This document shows, one piece after another, positions 1 to 6,150 of a DNA stretch of 6,150 bases. The position numbers and the translations under genes were made by a program. The stretch is from positions 1-6,150 of the forward strand of contig JAQBZY010000101.1 in assembly GCA_027620395.1 (NCBI GenBank), given 5' to 3'. Numbering within the stretch: position 1 is the stretch's first letter; each line of letters opens with the position of its first letter. Below the pieces are notes generated by a model. The model had not been told where the DNA came from. It made no database searches and saw nothing but the letters and a program-made list of their open reading frames with translations. This stretch comes from Pseudomonadota bacterium. Its GTDB lineage: Bacteria; Pseudomonadota; Alphaproteobacteria; Rhodospirillales; Casp-alpha2.

Positions 1-2
1 GT

Positions 3-509
3 GCCGCCGCCGGACTTTGCGGCTCGGCGCTTTTGATCACCGATGGCCGGGGCCTCGCCGGCTTCAAATCGGAATTCACGCTCGGCTACTTGATGGCGCT
101 TGGCTGCGCCGTCACTTGGTCGGTCTATTCCATCCTAAACCGCCGCTTCGCCGACGTGCCGACCGACGCCGTCGGCGGCTTCTGTGGCGCGACAGCGCTG
201 TTGGCATTGATCTGTCATCTGATCTTCGAAACGCCTGTTTGGCCAGCCGGTTGGATCGAATGGGCCGGCGTCGTCGGGCTTGGGCTGGGGCCGGTCGGTG
301 CCGCATTCTTCGTTTGGGACTACGGCACCAAGCACGGCGATATTCAGGTGCTGGGTGCCATGGCTTACGCCGCGCCATTGATTTCAACGGTGCTGTTGAT
401 CCTGTTCGGCAAGGGCGAGCCGACGTGGATTGTTGCCGCTGGATGCCTGCTGATCGTCGGTGGCGCGGTGCTGGCGTCGAAAGAAATGCTCCGCAGACCG
501 AACCGCTAG
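3..509 (+). CDS. DMT-superfamily (EamA/YddG-type) inner-membrane transporter, 5'-truncated
   Basis: This is the last 168 codons of a membrane transporter; the frame is open to the left edge, so the start lies outside the window. The visible part is mostly hydrophobic. About five membrane segments can be picked out: near residues 31-53, 63-78, 88-110, 114-139 and 145-160, numbering from the first codon in the window. The stretch around residues 95-135 (a GPVGAAFF run, then WDYGTKHGD, then LGAMAYAAPLIST) closely resembles the C-terminal EamA half of YddG-like drug/metabolite transporters, which export aromatic amino acids or related small metabolites in enterobacteria. The substrate here cannot be read from the sequence. 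The C-terminus (LRRPNR) is short, basic and probably cytoplasmic. Its TAG stop overlaps the stop of the convergent TPR gene. The family call is firm; the YddG-like subtype is less so. Confidence 0.85.
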   Translation, partial: AAAGLCGSALLITDGRGLAGFKSEFTLGYLMALGCAVTWSVYSILNRRFADVPTDAVGGFCGATALLALICHLIFETPVWPAGWIEWAGVVGLGLGPVGAAFFVWDYGTKHGDIQVLGAMAYAAPLISTVLLILFGKGEPTWIVAAGCLLIVGGAVLASKEMLRRPNR

Positions 510-2155
510 CGCTCGAGTTCGGATAGGGCCGCCGCCATTTGTTGGACCGGGCTGGACCAATCCTCGGGCGCACTCTGGCGGAACAGCCTGAGGCTCGGAT
601 ACCAATTCGTCCGCTCGCCGGAAAGACCCCAGCGGAAATCAGCGCCCGTCGGCAACATCAACCAGCACGGTCGACCGAGCGCGCCGGCCAGATGCACGAT
701 GGCAGTGTCGGACGTGATCATCAGATCGAGCTGCATTAGTATCCGTGCCGTCGCCGCGAAGTCGGTGAGCGTATTCGACAAATCGAGAATTCGCCGCTGC
801 GGATCGAATCGTTCGAGTTCCGCCACGGCGGCGCCCACTTGTAAGCCGACCAATCGGGTGTTTGGGATCGACAGCAGGGGTGCCAAAACCGCCAGCCCCG
901 GACTGCGCCGGCGATCGTTGATGTACGCCGGATTGCCGGCCCAGACGAGGCCCACGAGCGGCCCGGGTCCGTCCGGAAGCTCAGGCACCGATCCGGCCGG
1001 CGCCGCCAGATAGGGAAATGCGATAACCGGGTCCGATGGCGTCGCGCCGAGGATGCCGGGCAGGCTCGGCAGCGGCGCCTCGGCGTCAAATGGCGGCAGT
1101 TGATCGCCCGGCCCGAGAACCGTGTCGACGCCGGGCGCGGTGTGGAGCAGATCAGCCAGCGGCGCCTGCACCTGCACGATGGTCTCGACGCCGGTCGCTT
1201 TGACGGTCTTGGCATAGCGGACGAACTGAATGGTATCGCCGTTGCCCTGTTCGGCGTGTAGCAGGACCCGCTTGCAGTTTCCCATGCCGGGGCGCCAGCG
1301 CGGTTTGGAAAAGCGCCGCCGGCCGGGACCTCGGCTGGCGTCCAGCCGTGCTTCGTAATCGGGCCAGCCACCCGACCAATCGCCTAAGGCCAGCCTAGCT
1401 AGTCCGCGCGCCATTTTGCTGTCGGCATCGCCGGGAAGTCGCTCGAGCGCCGCGTCCAGATGCGCCAACGCCGCCGCCGGCTGGCCGCGATTGACCAGGA
1501 TCATGCCGGCGGCGCGGCGAACTTTCGGATCGGCCGGCGCCAGCGACAATGCCTTTTCAATCGCGGCATCGGCGGCGTCGTCGTCGGCGGCACGGCCGGC
1601 GGCGCGGGCGAGATTGACCAAAATGCCGGTGTCTTCAGGTGCCGAGGCGTGCGCGGCATCGAACAACATCTGCGCCGCCGCCGCCTGGCCGAGATCAAGA
1701 ACAACCGTGCCGAAATTGTTGAGGCCATCGGCGTCACCGCCGAGGGCCGCCGTGGCGTCCAGGACGCAAGCGGTCGCGTCTTCGGTCAAGCCGAGCGCCG
1801 TCAAAGTGCGGAGTAACGCCGTCCGGGCGGCGACCGACGCCGGCGCCAGTTGTGTCGCTTGCCGCAAGTGCTTGAGCGCGGCCTGCCGATTGCCAAGCTC
1901 GCCGGCTGCAATTCCCAAGGCAATATGCGCCGGGGCCAGATGGGCGTCGAGCGTCACCGCCCGTCCGGCGGCTTCGATTGCCTGCGAGGCGCGGCCCCGG
2001 GCCAACAGAACTTCCGCCAGCGCCGTTTGCACGGGCGCGCTTTTGGGCTCAAAGGCAGCGGCGGCGCGGAGCAATTGCTCCGCCTCCGCAAGCTCGCCGG
2101 CCGTGCGCTTGGCGTGCGCGGCGAAGAAAAGTTTTTCCGTTTCGCTCGCGGTCAC
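506..2155 (-). CDS. TPR-repeat protein with C-terminal GT9/heptosyltransferase-like domain
   Basis: This 549-residue protein has two parts. Residues about 5-255 form tandem tetratricopeptide-like helix pairs, seven or so, with the usual Ala/Leu/Gly spacing (for example near 39-72, 73-106 and 209-242). They are followed by a linker carrying WSGGWPDYEARL (260-271). Residues about 290-549 resemble the ADP-heptose:LPS heptosyltransferase (GT9-like) fold: AEQGNGDTIQF at 301-311, VGLVWAGNP at 401-409, NDRRRSP at 413-419 and SDTAIVHLAGALG at 482-494, the nucleotide-sugar end of the fold. This architecture is common in alphaproteobacteria and is usually annotated only as a TPR/glycosyltransferase protein; acceptor and sugar are unknown. 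No signal peptide is visible, so it is probably cytoplasmic. The start is GTG, overlapping the stop of the upstream glutathione transferase as GTGA, which suggests translational coupling. The local Shine-Dalgarno sequence is weak. Confidence 0.85.
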   Translation of the reverse strand: MTASETEKLFFAAHAKRTAGELAEAEQLLRAAAAFEPKSAPVQTALAEVLLARGRASQAIEAAGRAVTLDAHLAPAHIALGIAAGELGNRQAALKHLRQATQLAPASVAARTALLRTLTALGLTEDATACVLDATAALGGDADGLNNFGTVVLDLGQAAAAQMLFDAAHASAPEDTGILVNLARAAGRAADDDAADAAIEKALSLAPADPKVRRAAGMILVNRGQPAAALAHLDAALERLPGDADSKMARGLARLALGDWSGGWPDYEARLDASRGPGRRRFSKPRWRPGMGNCKRVLLHAEQGNGDTIQFVRYAKTVKATGVETIVQVQAPLADLLHTAPGVDTVLGPGDQLPPFDAEAPLPSLPGILGATPSDPVIAFPYLAAPAGSVPELPDGPGPLVGLVWAGNPAYINDRRRSPGLAVLAPLLSIPNTRLVGLQVGAAVAELERFDPQRRILDLSNTLTDFAATARILMQLDLMITSDTAIVHLAGALGRPCWLMLPTGADFRWGLSGERTNWYPSLRLFRQSAPEDWSSPVQQMAAALSELER

Positions 2156-2760
2156 GCCTTGGGCGCGGTGGCTGCGAAGGATGGACGGTCGACGATCTTG
2201 TCGTACCAGTCGGCAAGAGCCGGGCGGTCGGTTCGCCAGCCTAGATCGGCGAACCGGAAATCGAGCCAGCCGATGGCCGCGCCAATGGTGATCTCGCCGA
2301 TGCTGATCTGATCGGTGCTCATCTCGTCGGCCATGTGGTCGGCGGCGGTGAGGCAGCGTAACACGGTCTCATGCTGGCGCTGGGTCCACCAATCCCATTT
2401 CAGTTCCGCCGGACGGCGACGTTCCTCGATCAAGCGCAGGACGCCGGCGTCCAAGGCGCCGTCGCCGATGGCGCTGAGCTTGAGTGCGCGCAGCCGCGCC
2501 TTACCGTCGGCGGGAAACAATTTCCGTCCCATATTCAGACTGTCCAGATATTCGCAGATCACCGGACTGTCGTAGATGGCCTCGCCATAGTCGGTGATCA
2601 AGCACGGCACCTTGCCGATCGGATTGTTCTGACGGAGATCGGTTTCGGCGGCCCATGGATCGGTGGTGACCCGCTCGATTTTGCCATCCAGTCCAGCCTC
2701 GATGGCGGTGATGGAGACTTTTCGGACATAGGGGGAGGTCGGCGAATAACGGAGCTTCAT
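2152..2760 (-). CDS. YibF-like glutathione S-transferase family protein
   Basis: This 202-residue protein has the two-domain GST layout. The N-terminal thioredoxin-like domain (about 1-80) starts MKLRYSPTSPYVRK, where Ser9 is the likely glutathione-activating residue. It contains GKVPCL (49-54) with the expected cis-proline Pro52, and DSP (64-66), where the glutathione gamma-glutamyl group normally binds. The helical C-terminal domain holds AIGDGALDAG (about 111-120) and ends in DRPSFAATAPKA, closely matching the end of E. coli YibF as I remember it. It should be a soluble cytoplasmic protein binding glutathione; the natural substrate is unknown. The frame stays open far upstream, to position 3456, but similarity begins only at the ATG at 2760, which has a good ribosome-binding site. 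It is the first gene of a two-gene unit with the TPR glycosyltransferase. No functional link between the two is evident. Confidence 0.9.
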   Translation of the reverse strand: MKLRYSPTSPYVRKVSITAIEAGLDGKIERVTTDPWAAETDLRQNNPIGKVPCLITDYGEAIYDSPVICEYLDSLNMGRKLFPADGKARLRALKLSAIGDGALDAGVLRLIEERRRPAELKWDWWTQRQHETVLRCLTAADHMADEMSTDQISIGEITIGAAIGWLDFRFADLGWRTDRPALADWYDKIVDRPSFAATAPKA

Positions 2761-2767
2761 GGACGGT

Positions 2768-2773
2768 TCCTCT
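2768..2773 (-). promoter_or_regulatory. Shine-Dalgarno site of the YibF-like GST gene
   Basis: Read on the minus strand this is AGAGGA, seven bases before the ATG at 2760. It fixes the start of the GST and argues against the much longer upstream reading of the same open frame, which would overlap the methyltransferase gene on the other strand. Confidence 0.6.
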
Positions 2774-2795
2774 TGGCGGTGATCGCGGTTGGCGG

Positions 2796-2825
2796 AGCCT
2801 AGCACCAATATTCCGCCGCCGTCAC
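2796..2825 (-). promoter_or_regulatory. possible sigma-70-type promoter for the GST-TPR unit
   Basis: On the minus strand a GTGACG box (2820-2825, four of six matches to the -35 consensus) is followed after 18 bases by TAGGCT (2796-2801, three of six matches to the -10 consensus). Transcription would start near 2789 and leave a leader of about 28 bases that includes the ribosome-binding site. The matches are modest, so this is a tentative reading of the divergent spacer. I found no convincing promoter for the opposite, methyltransferase direction, and no clear operator or long inverted repeat. Confidence 0.2.
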
Positions 2826-2892
2826 GCACCCAGCATCCGGCGCGACGCCAGTGGGGGCTGACCCCGGAGGGCAGAGAGGCTACAGTCTGGGC

Positions 2893-3660
2893 ATGTGGAA
2901 CGATGTCGTCGATCTCAGGGATTTTTATGCAACGGCGCTTGGCCGGGCGGCGCAACGCATGATCCGGGCAAGACTTCGCGAGATTTGGCCGGATTTGACC
3001 GGCCAGCGCGTTCTCGGTATCGGCTTCGCAACGCCTTATCTCGGTGCCTTCCGGGCCGAGTGCGAAAGGGTTCTGGCGGTCATGCCGGCCGGACAGGGGG
3101 TCTTGCGTTGGCCGCTCAACGACAGATGCCTGACGCATCTCGCCGACGAAACCGAACTGCCGTTTCCGGATCTCTCCATTGACCGGATATTGTTGGTGCA
3201 TTCCTTGGAATGCACCGAGCGGACACGGCCGATGCTGCGCGAAGTCTGGCGGGTGCTCGCGGATTCCGGCAGCCTCGTCGTCGTGGCGCCGAACCGGCGC
3301 GGCCTTTGGGCCCGGGCCGAGCGGACGCCGTTCGGCTATGGCCGGCCGTTCAGCCACGGCCAGTTGACCCGATTGCTCCGGGAAAACATGTTCATGCCGG
3401 TCAGAGCCGAACGCGCACTTTTTGCGCCACCGATATCGCTTCGAATCATCATCCATTTCGCCGAAATCTGGGAACGTGTCGGCCGGCGCGTGTTTCCCGG
3501 CCTGGCTGGCGTTTATGTCGTCGAGGCCGTGAAGCAGATCTACGTCGGCACCTCTGCCGTCGGCGAGGCCAAACGCAAGCGGTCTTTGGCGCCGGTGCCA
3601 TTGATCGGTGGCGACGGACTGCGCCGGGATGGGGGCGCCTCAAATGACCGGCACGATTGA
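2893..3660 (+). CDS. atypical class I SAM-dependent methyltransferase
   Basis: This 255-residue protein has the order of a class I methyltransferase. The first strand and motif I region is VLGIGFATPYL (40-50), a second strand is RVLAVMPAGQG (59-69), the acidic loop and fourth strand are ELPFPDLSIDRILLVHSLE (88-106), and REVWRVLADSGSLVVVAPN (116-134) is the typical methyltransferase_11 helix and strand. A conserved-looking block NRRGLWARAERTPFGYGRPF follows at 134-153. Motif I lacks the usual acidic residue and GxGxG pattern, and strand 2 lacks the ribose-binding acid. I associate this variant with a family widespread in alphaproteobacteria, often beside glutathione-pathway genes; its substrate is unknown. 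I chose ATG 2893 over GTG 2851 because family-like sequence (MWNDVVDLRDFYAT) begins there. AGAGG lies about 13 bases upstream, slightly far. The last 17 bases overlap the next gene. Confidence 0.8.
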   Translation: MWNDVVDLRDFYATALGRAAQRMIRARLREIWPDLTGQRVLGIGFATPYLGAFRAECERVLAVMPAGQGVLRWPLNDRCLTHLADETELPFPDLSIDRILLVHSLECTERTRPMLREVWRVLADSGSLVVVAPNRRGLWARAERTPFGYGRPFSHGQLTRLLRENMFMPVRAERALFAPPISLRIIIHFAEIWERVGRRVFPGLAGVYVVEAVKQIYVGTSAVGEAKRKRSLAPVPLIGGDGLRRDGGASNDRHD

Positions 3661-4351
3661 GCGCGCCTCGACTGCCGTCATAGGCCGCATAGTCTCGATC
3701 GAGGCGGCGGCGCCGCTGGTCAGCGTCGTTCGGGTCAGGCCGGACGACGCCTTCGATTGGCGCGCCGGACAGTTTGCGGCGCTCCGATTCCCGGACTTTG
3801 AGATCCGCAACTATTCGATCAGCAACCGTCCGGGCGAGGGCGAGATCGAGTTCCACATCCGCGACAACGGCGGCGGGGTCGGCGCGCACGTCGCCAGCAC
3901 CGCCTCCGTCGGCGATCCGGTCGAAATCGCTGGTCCATTCGGCAGCGCGTATTTCCGCCGCCGGCACGGTGGTCCGCTGCTGGCCATCGCCGGCGGTACC
4001 GGCCTGGCGCCGATGAAGGCCATTGTCGAGGACGCGCTGGCGACGGGGCACGCGGGCGACGTGCATCTTTATTTCGGCGTCCGTGACGAGCCCGACATCT
4101 ATCTTGAGCAGCACTTTATTGCGCTTACCCGGGCGCATTTGAATTTTCGCTTCGTCACCGTTCTGGCCGAGCCCGGCGAACCGACCGGCCGCCGCCACGG
4201 CCTGGTCGGTGCCGCCGTTGCCGCCGATTTTCAATTGCTCTATGGCTATCAATGCTATGTCGCCGGGCCGCCGGCCATGGTGCAGGCCTGCCGCGACGCG
4301 CTCCGGCTCAAATCGGTGCCGGCGCACGACATCTTCGCCGACGACGCATGA
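3644..4351 (+). CDS. FAD/NAD(P)H-dependent oxidoreductase (ferredoxin-reductase-type, no iron-sulfur domain)
   Basis: This 235-residue protein matches the two-domain flavodoxin/ferredoxin reductase fold. The FAD-binding barrel (about 10-105) contains AGQF (41-44), RNYS (55-58, the Arg-x-Tyr-Ser flavin motif) and GPFG (97-100). The NAD(P)-binding domain (about 108-235) contains IAGGTGLAPM (115-124), FGVRDEPDIY (134-143) and YVAGPPAM (195-202). The length is close to Fre or Fpr, and no 2Fe-2S cysteine cluster is present, so electrons would leave from the flavin to a free flavin or a separate carrier. In many relatives the AGPP position carries Cys (CGPP); here it is Ala, with Cys194 just before it. 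Possible starts are GTG 3608, ATG 3629 and ATG 3644; I prefer 3644, where conserved-looking sequence begins and a G-rich stretch sits at a suitable distance. It overlaps the methyltransferase by 17 bases and precedes queE by 49, suggesting co-transcription. The partner is unknown. Confidence 0.85.
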   Translation: MTGTIERASTAVIGRIVSIEAAAPLVSVVRVRPDDAFDWRAGQFAALRFPDFEIRNYSISNRPGEGEIEFHIRDNGGGVGAHVASTASVGDPVEIAGPFGSAYFRRRHGGPLLAIAGGTGLAPMKAIVEDALATGHAGDVHLYFGVRDEPDIYLEQHFIALTRAHLNFRFVTVLAEPGEPTGRRHGLVGAAVAADFQLLYGYQCYVAGPPAMVQACRDALRLKSVPAHDIFADDA

Positions 4352-4357
4352 TCAATT

Positions 4358-4365
4358 AGGAGGTG
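4358..4365 (+). promoter_or_regulatory. strong but displaced Shine-Dalgarno sequence before queE
   Basis: AGGAGGTG is a near-perfect complement to the 16S rRNA 3' end. It sits 35 bases before the queE ATG at 4401, and no ATG, GTG or TTG lies at normal distance downstream in any frame. It is either used through the hairpin that follows it, serves as a ribosome standby site, or has no role. Confidence 0.4.
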
Positions 4366-4368
4366 CGG

Positions 4369-4385
4369 CGCCGGCGTTCCCGGCG
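4369..4385 (+). other. small GC-only hairpin in the queE leader
   Basis: CGCCGG and CCGGCG form a six-pair stem around the five-base loop CGTTC, with a possible extra G-U pair outside. It lies between the strong AGGAGGTG and the queE start. Folding would shorten the effective distance from that site to the ATG to about 16 bases. There is no U-tract, so it does not look like a terminator. Confidence 0.35.
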
Positions 4386-4400
4386 TACAAAACCGCCGTC

Positions 4401-5033
4401 ATGACCTATCAGGTGAAGGAAATATTCTCGACGTTGCAAGGCGAGGGCCGCCAGACCGGCCGCGCCGCCGTCTTTCTGCGTTTCGCCGGCTGCAATTTGT
4501 GGAGCGGGTTGGAGGATGAGCGGGCCGATGCCGTCTGCACCTTCTGCGACACCGATTTCGTCGGCACCAATGGCGTCGGTGGCGGTAAGTTTAAGCTTGC
4601 CGGCCAATTGGCGGCGGCGGTTGCCAATGCCTGGACGGCTGGCCCGAGTGGCCGTTTCGTCGTCATGACCGGCGGTGAGCCGCTTTTACAAGTCGACGCG
4701 CCTTTGCTCGCGGCATTGCACGGCGAAGGCTTCGAGATCGCCATTGAGACCAACGGCACCATCGAGGCGCCCGCCGGCATCGACTGGATTTGCGTCAGCC
4801 CGAAATCCGACGCGCCGGTGAAACAGATCACGGGCAACGAGTTGAAACTAGTCTATCCGCAACCGAACGCCATGCCGGAGCGGTTCGAGGCCATGGATTT
4901 CGATCATTTCATCCTGCAGCCCATGGACGGGCCCGATCTTGCCGCCAACACCCAGGCCTGCATCGACTATTGCCGCCGCCATCCGCGCTGGCGGCTCGGT
5001 CTGCAAACCCATAAGCTGCTCGGCATTCCCTGA
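4401..5033 (+). CDS. queE: 7-carboxy-7-deazaguanine synthase QueE (radical SAM)
   Basis: QueE converts 6-carboxy-5,6,7,8-tetrahydropterin to 7-carboxy-7-deazaguanine in queuosine precursor synthesis, using SAM, Mg2+ and a 4Fe-4S cluster. The 210-residue protein begins [16 protein letters not shown], the family's substrate-binding start. Its cluster cysteines are C31, C46 and C49 in a CX14CX2C spacing, the longer loop of the proteobacterial QueE type rather than the common radical-SAM CX3CX2C. DTDF follows at 50-53, with T51 placed like the reported Mg2+ ligand. MTGGEPLLQ is the SAM-binding GGE motif, ETNGT lies on the next strand, and the C-terminus [12 protein letters not shown] is typical. 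Upstream in-frame ATGs as far as 4209 were rejected because they overlap the reductase and show no QueE similarity. queD follows after 10 bases. The immediate Shine-Dalgarno region is weak, but a strong one lies further upstream. Confidence 0.97.
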   Translation: MTYQVKEIFSTLQGEGRQTGRAAVFLRFAGCNLWSGLEDERADAVCTFCDTDFVGTNGVGGGKFKLAGQLAAAVANAWTAGPSGRFVVMTGGEPLLQVDAPLLAALHGEGFEIAIETNGTIEAPAGIDWICVSPKSDAPVKQITGNELKLVYPQPNAMPERFEAMDFDHFILQPMDGPDLAANTQACIDYCRRHPRWRLGLQTHKLLGIP

Positions 5034-5043
5034 GGGCGAGGCG

Positions 5044-5403
5044 ATGGAACTATTCAAGGAATTCACCTTCGAGGCGGCGCACGATTTGCCGAACACGCCA
5101 CAAGGCCACAAGTGCCGGCGGCTGCACGGGCATAGCTTCCGGGTCCGGATCGCCGTCGAAGGCCCGGTCGATCCCGTGACCGGCTGGGTGATGGATTTCG
5201 CCGACATCAAGGCCGCTTTCCAGCCGCTGCACGCCCGCTTGGATCACCGCTATCTGAACGAGATCCCGGGCCTCGAGAATCCGACCAGCGAAGTGATCGC
5301 GAAATGGATCTGGGCCGAATTGCAGCCGGCGCTGCCCGAGCTATCGGAAGTCCGGCTCTGGGAAACCTGCACGGCCGGGTGCGCCTACAAGGGCCGGGAT
5401 TGA
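5044..5403 (+). CDS. queD: 6-carboxy-5,6,7,8-tetrahydropterin synthase QueD
   Basis: QueD turns 7,8-dihydroneopterin triphosphate into 6-carboxytetrahydropterin, the substrate of QueE, so this two-gene order covers consecutive steps. The 119-residue protein has the usual length of the small, single-domain PTPS/QueD fold. Zinc ligands are H13 (in FEAAHDL), H28 and H30 (in CRRLHGH). C24 in that CX3HGH motif is the catalytic cysteine that distinguishes QueD from mammalian-type PTPS. D67-H68 in LDHRYLNE supply the catalytic dyad, and E107 in [10 protein letters not shown] is the pterin-anchoring glutamate. [12 protein letters not shown] at 79-90 is also typical. GAGGG overlapping the queE stop is a well-placed ribosome-binding site seven bases before the ATG, consistent with coupled translation. 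No key residue is missing. Confidence 0.97.
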   Translation: MELFKEFTFEAAHDLPNTPQGHKCRRLHGHSFRVRIAVEGPVDPVTGWVMDFADIKAAFQPLHARLDHRYLNEIPGLENPTSEVIAKWIWAELQPALPELSEVRLWETCTAGCAYKGRD

Positions 5404-5463
5404 ACCGTTCCATCCGTCTTTAGGACTGGGTTCCCGCAATCGCTGAAATGACGGGGTTATTGG

Positions 5464-6149
<686 letters not shown>

Positions 6150-6150
6150 G

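Noticed and set aside
1416..2291. 291-codon plus-strand open frame opposite the TPR and GST genes
   Set aside because: Ser/Arg/Ala-rich antisense shadow of the GC-rich TPR coding sequence; it spans two real genes and has no recognisable domain.
2851..2892. GTG start adding 14 residues to the methyltransferase
   Set aside because: The added residues are not family-like, and ATG 2893 begins the conserved-looking MWNDVVDLRDFYAT; the longer form cannot be fully excluded.
2761..3456. A long upstream extension of the GST reading frame that would make a 434-residue protein
   Set aside because: The extension is antisense to the methyltransferase, has shadow-like Arg/Pro/His-rich composition, and the GST family start with a good ribosome-binding site is at 2760.
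3449..4327. 292-codon minus-strand open frame opposite the methyltransferase and reductase
   Set aside because: Arg/Asp/Gly-rich composition with no domain signal; the opposite strand carries two well-supported genes over the same span.
4209..4400. N-terminal extension of QueE from an upstream ATG
   Set aside because: It overlaps the reductase in another frame, resembles no QueE sequence, and the family's own N-terminus begins at 4401.
4366..4400. preQ1 riboswitch in the queE leader
   Set aside because: A hairpin followed by an A-containing tail superficially recalls preQ1-I, but the five-base loop and missing conserved loop bases do not fit the consensus.

Overview
The window is a gene-dense, GC-rich bacterial chromosome segment. 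GC-rich third positions, start/stop overlaps, a short-form QueF and a methyltransferase of a type I associate with alphaproteobacteria point to an alphaproteobacterium, perhaps a Rhodospirillales-like lineage. The lineage is inferred from family resemblance, not from a marker gene. No RNA gene, mobile element, CRISPR array or prophage signal was seen.

Layout from left to right. (1) 3-509 (+) is the C-terminal part of a drug/metabolite transporter (EamA/YddG type), cut by the left edge. (2) It converges on a minus-strand pair at 506-2760: a YibF-like glutathione S-transferase (2152-2760), then a TPR protein with a C-terminal GT9-like glycosyltransferase domain (506-2155). The pair is joined by a GTGA start/stop overlap. 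(3) A 132-base divergent spacer (2761-2892) separates this pair from a plus-strand run: an atypical class I methyltransferase (2893-3660), a two-domain flavin/NAD(P)H oxidoreductase (3644-4351), queE (4401-5033) and queD (5044-5403). (4) A 60-base convergent spacer leads to a second minus-strand pair: tgt (5922-6149, C-terminus only, cut by the right edge) followed by queF (5464-5925), joined by an ATGA overlap.

The functional core is queuosine tRNA modification. QueD makes 6-carboxytetrahydropterin, QueE turns it into 7-carboxy-7-deazaguanine, QueF reduces preQ0 to preQ1, and Tgt inserts preQ1 at the wobble position of GUN-anticodon tRNAs. The early steps (queE-queD) and late steps (tgt-queF) lie in two convergent units. 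QueC, which links QueE to QueF, and the finishing enzymes QueA and QueG/QueH are not in the window. The other genes are not obviously tied to queuosine, although the flavin reductase just upstream of the radical-SAM gene queE is a candidate electron supplier (inference).

I see no clearly new biological system. The points most worth a second look are the reductase-queE pairing, the methyltransferase with degenerate SAM-binding motifs, and a perfect but displaced Shine-Dalgarno sequence before queE.
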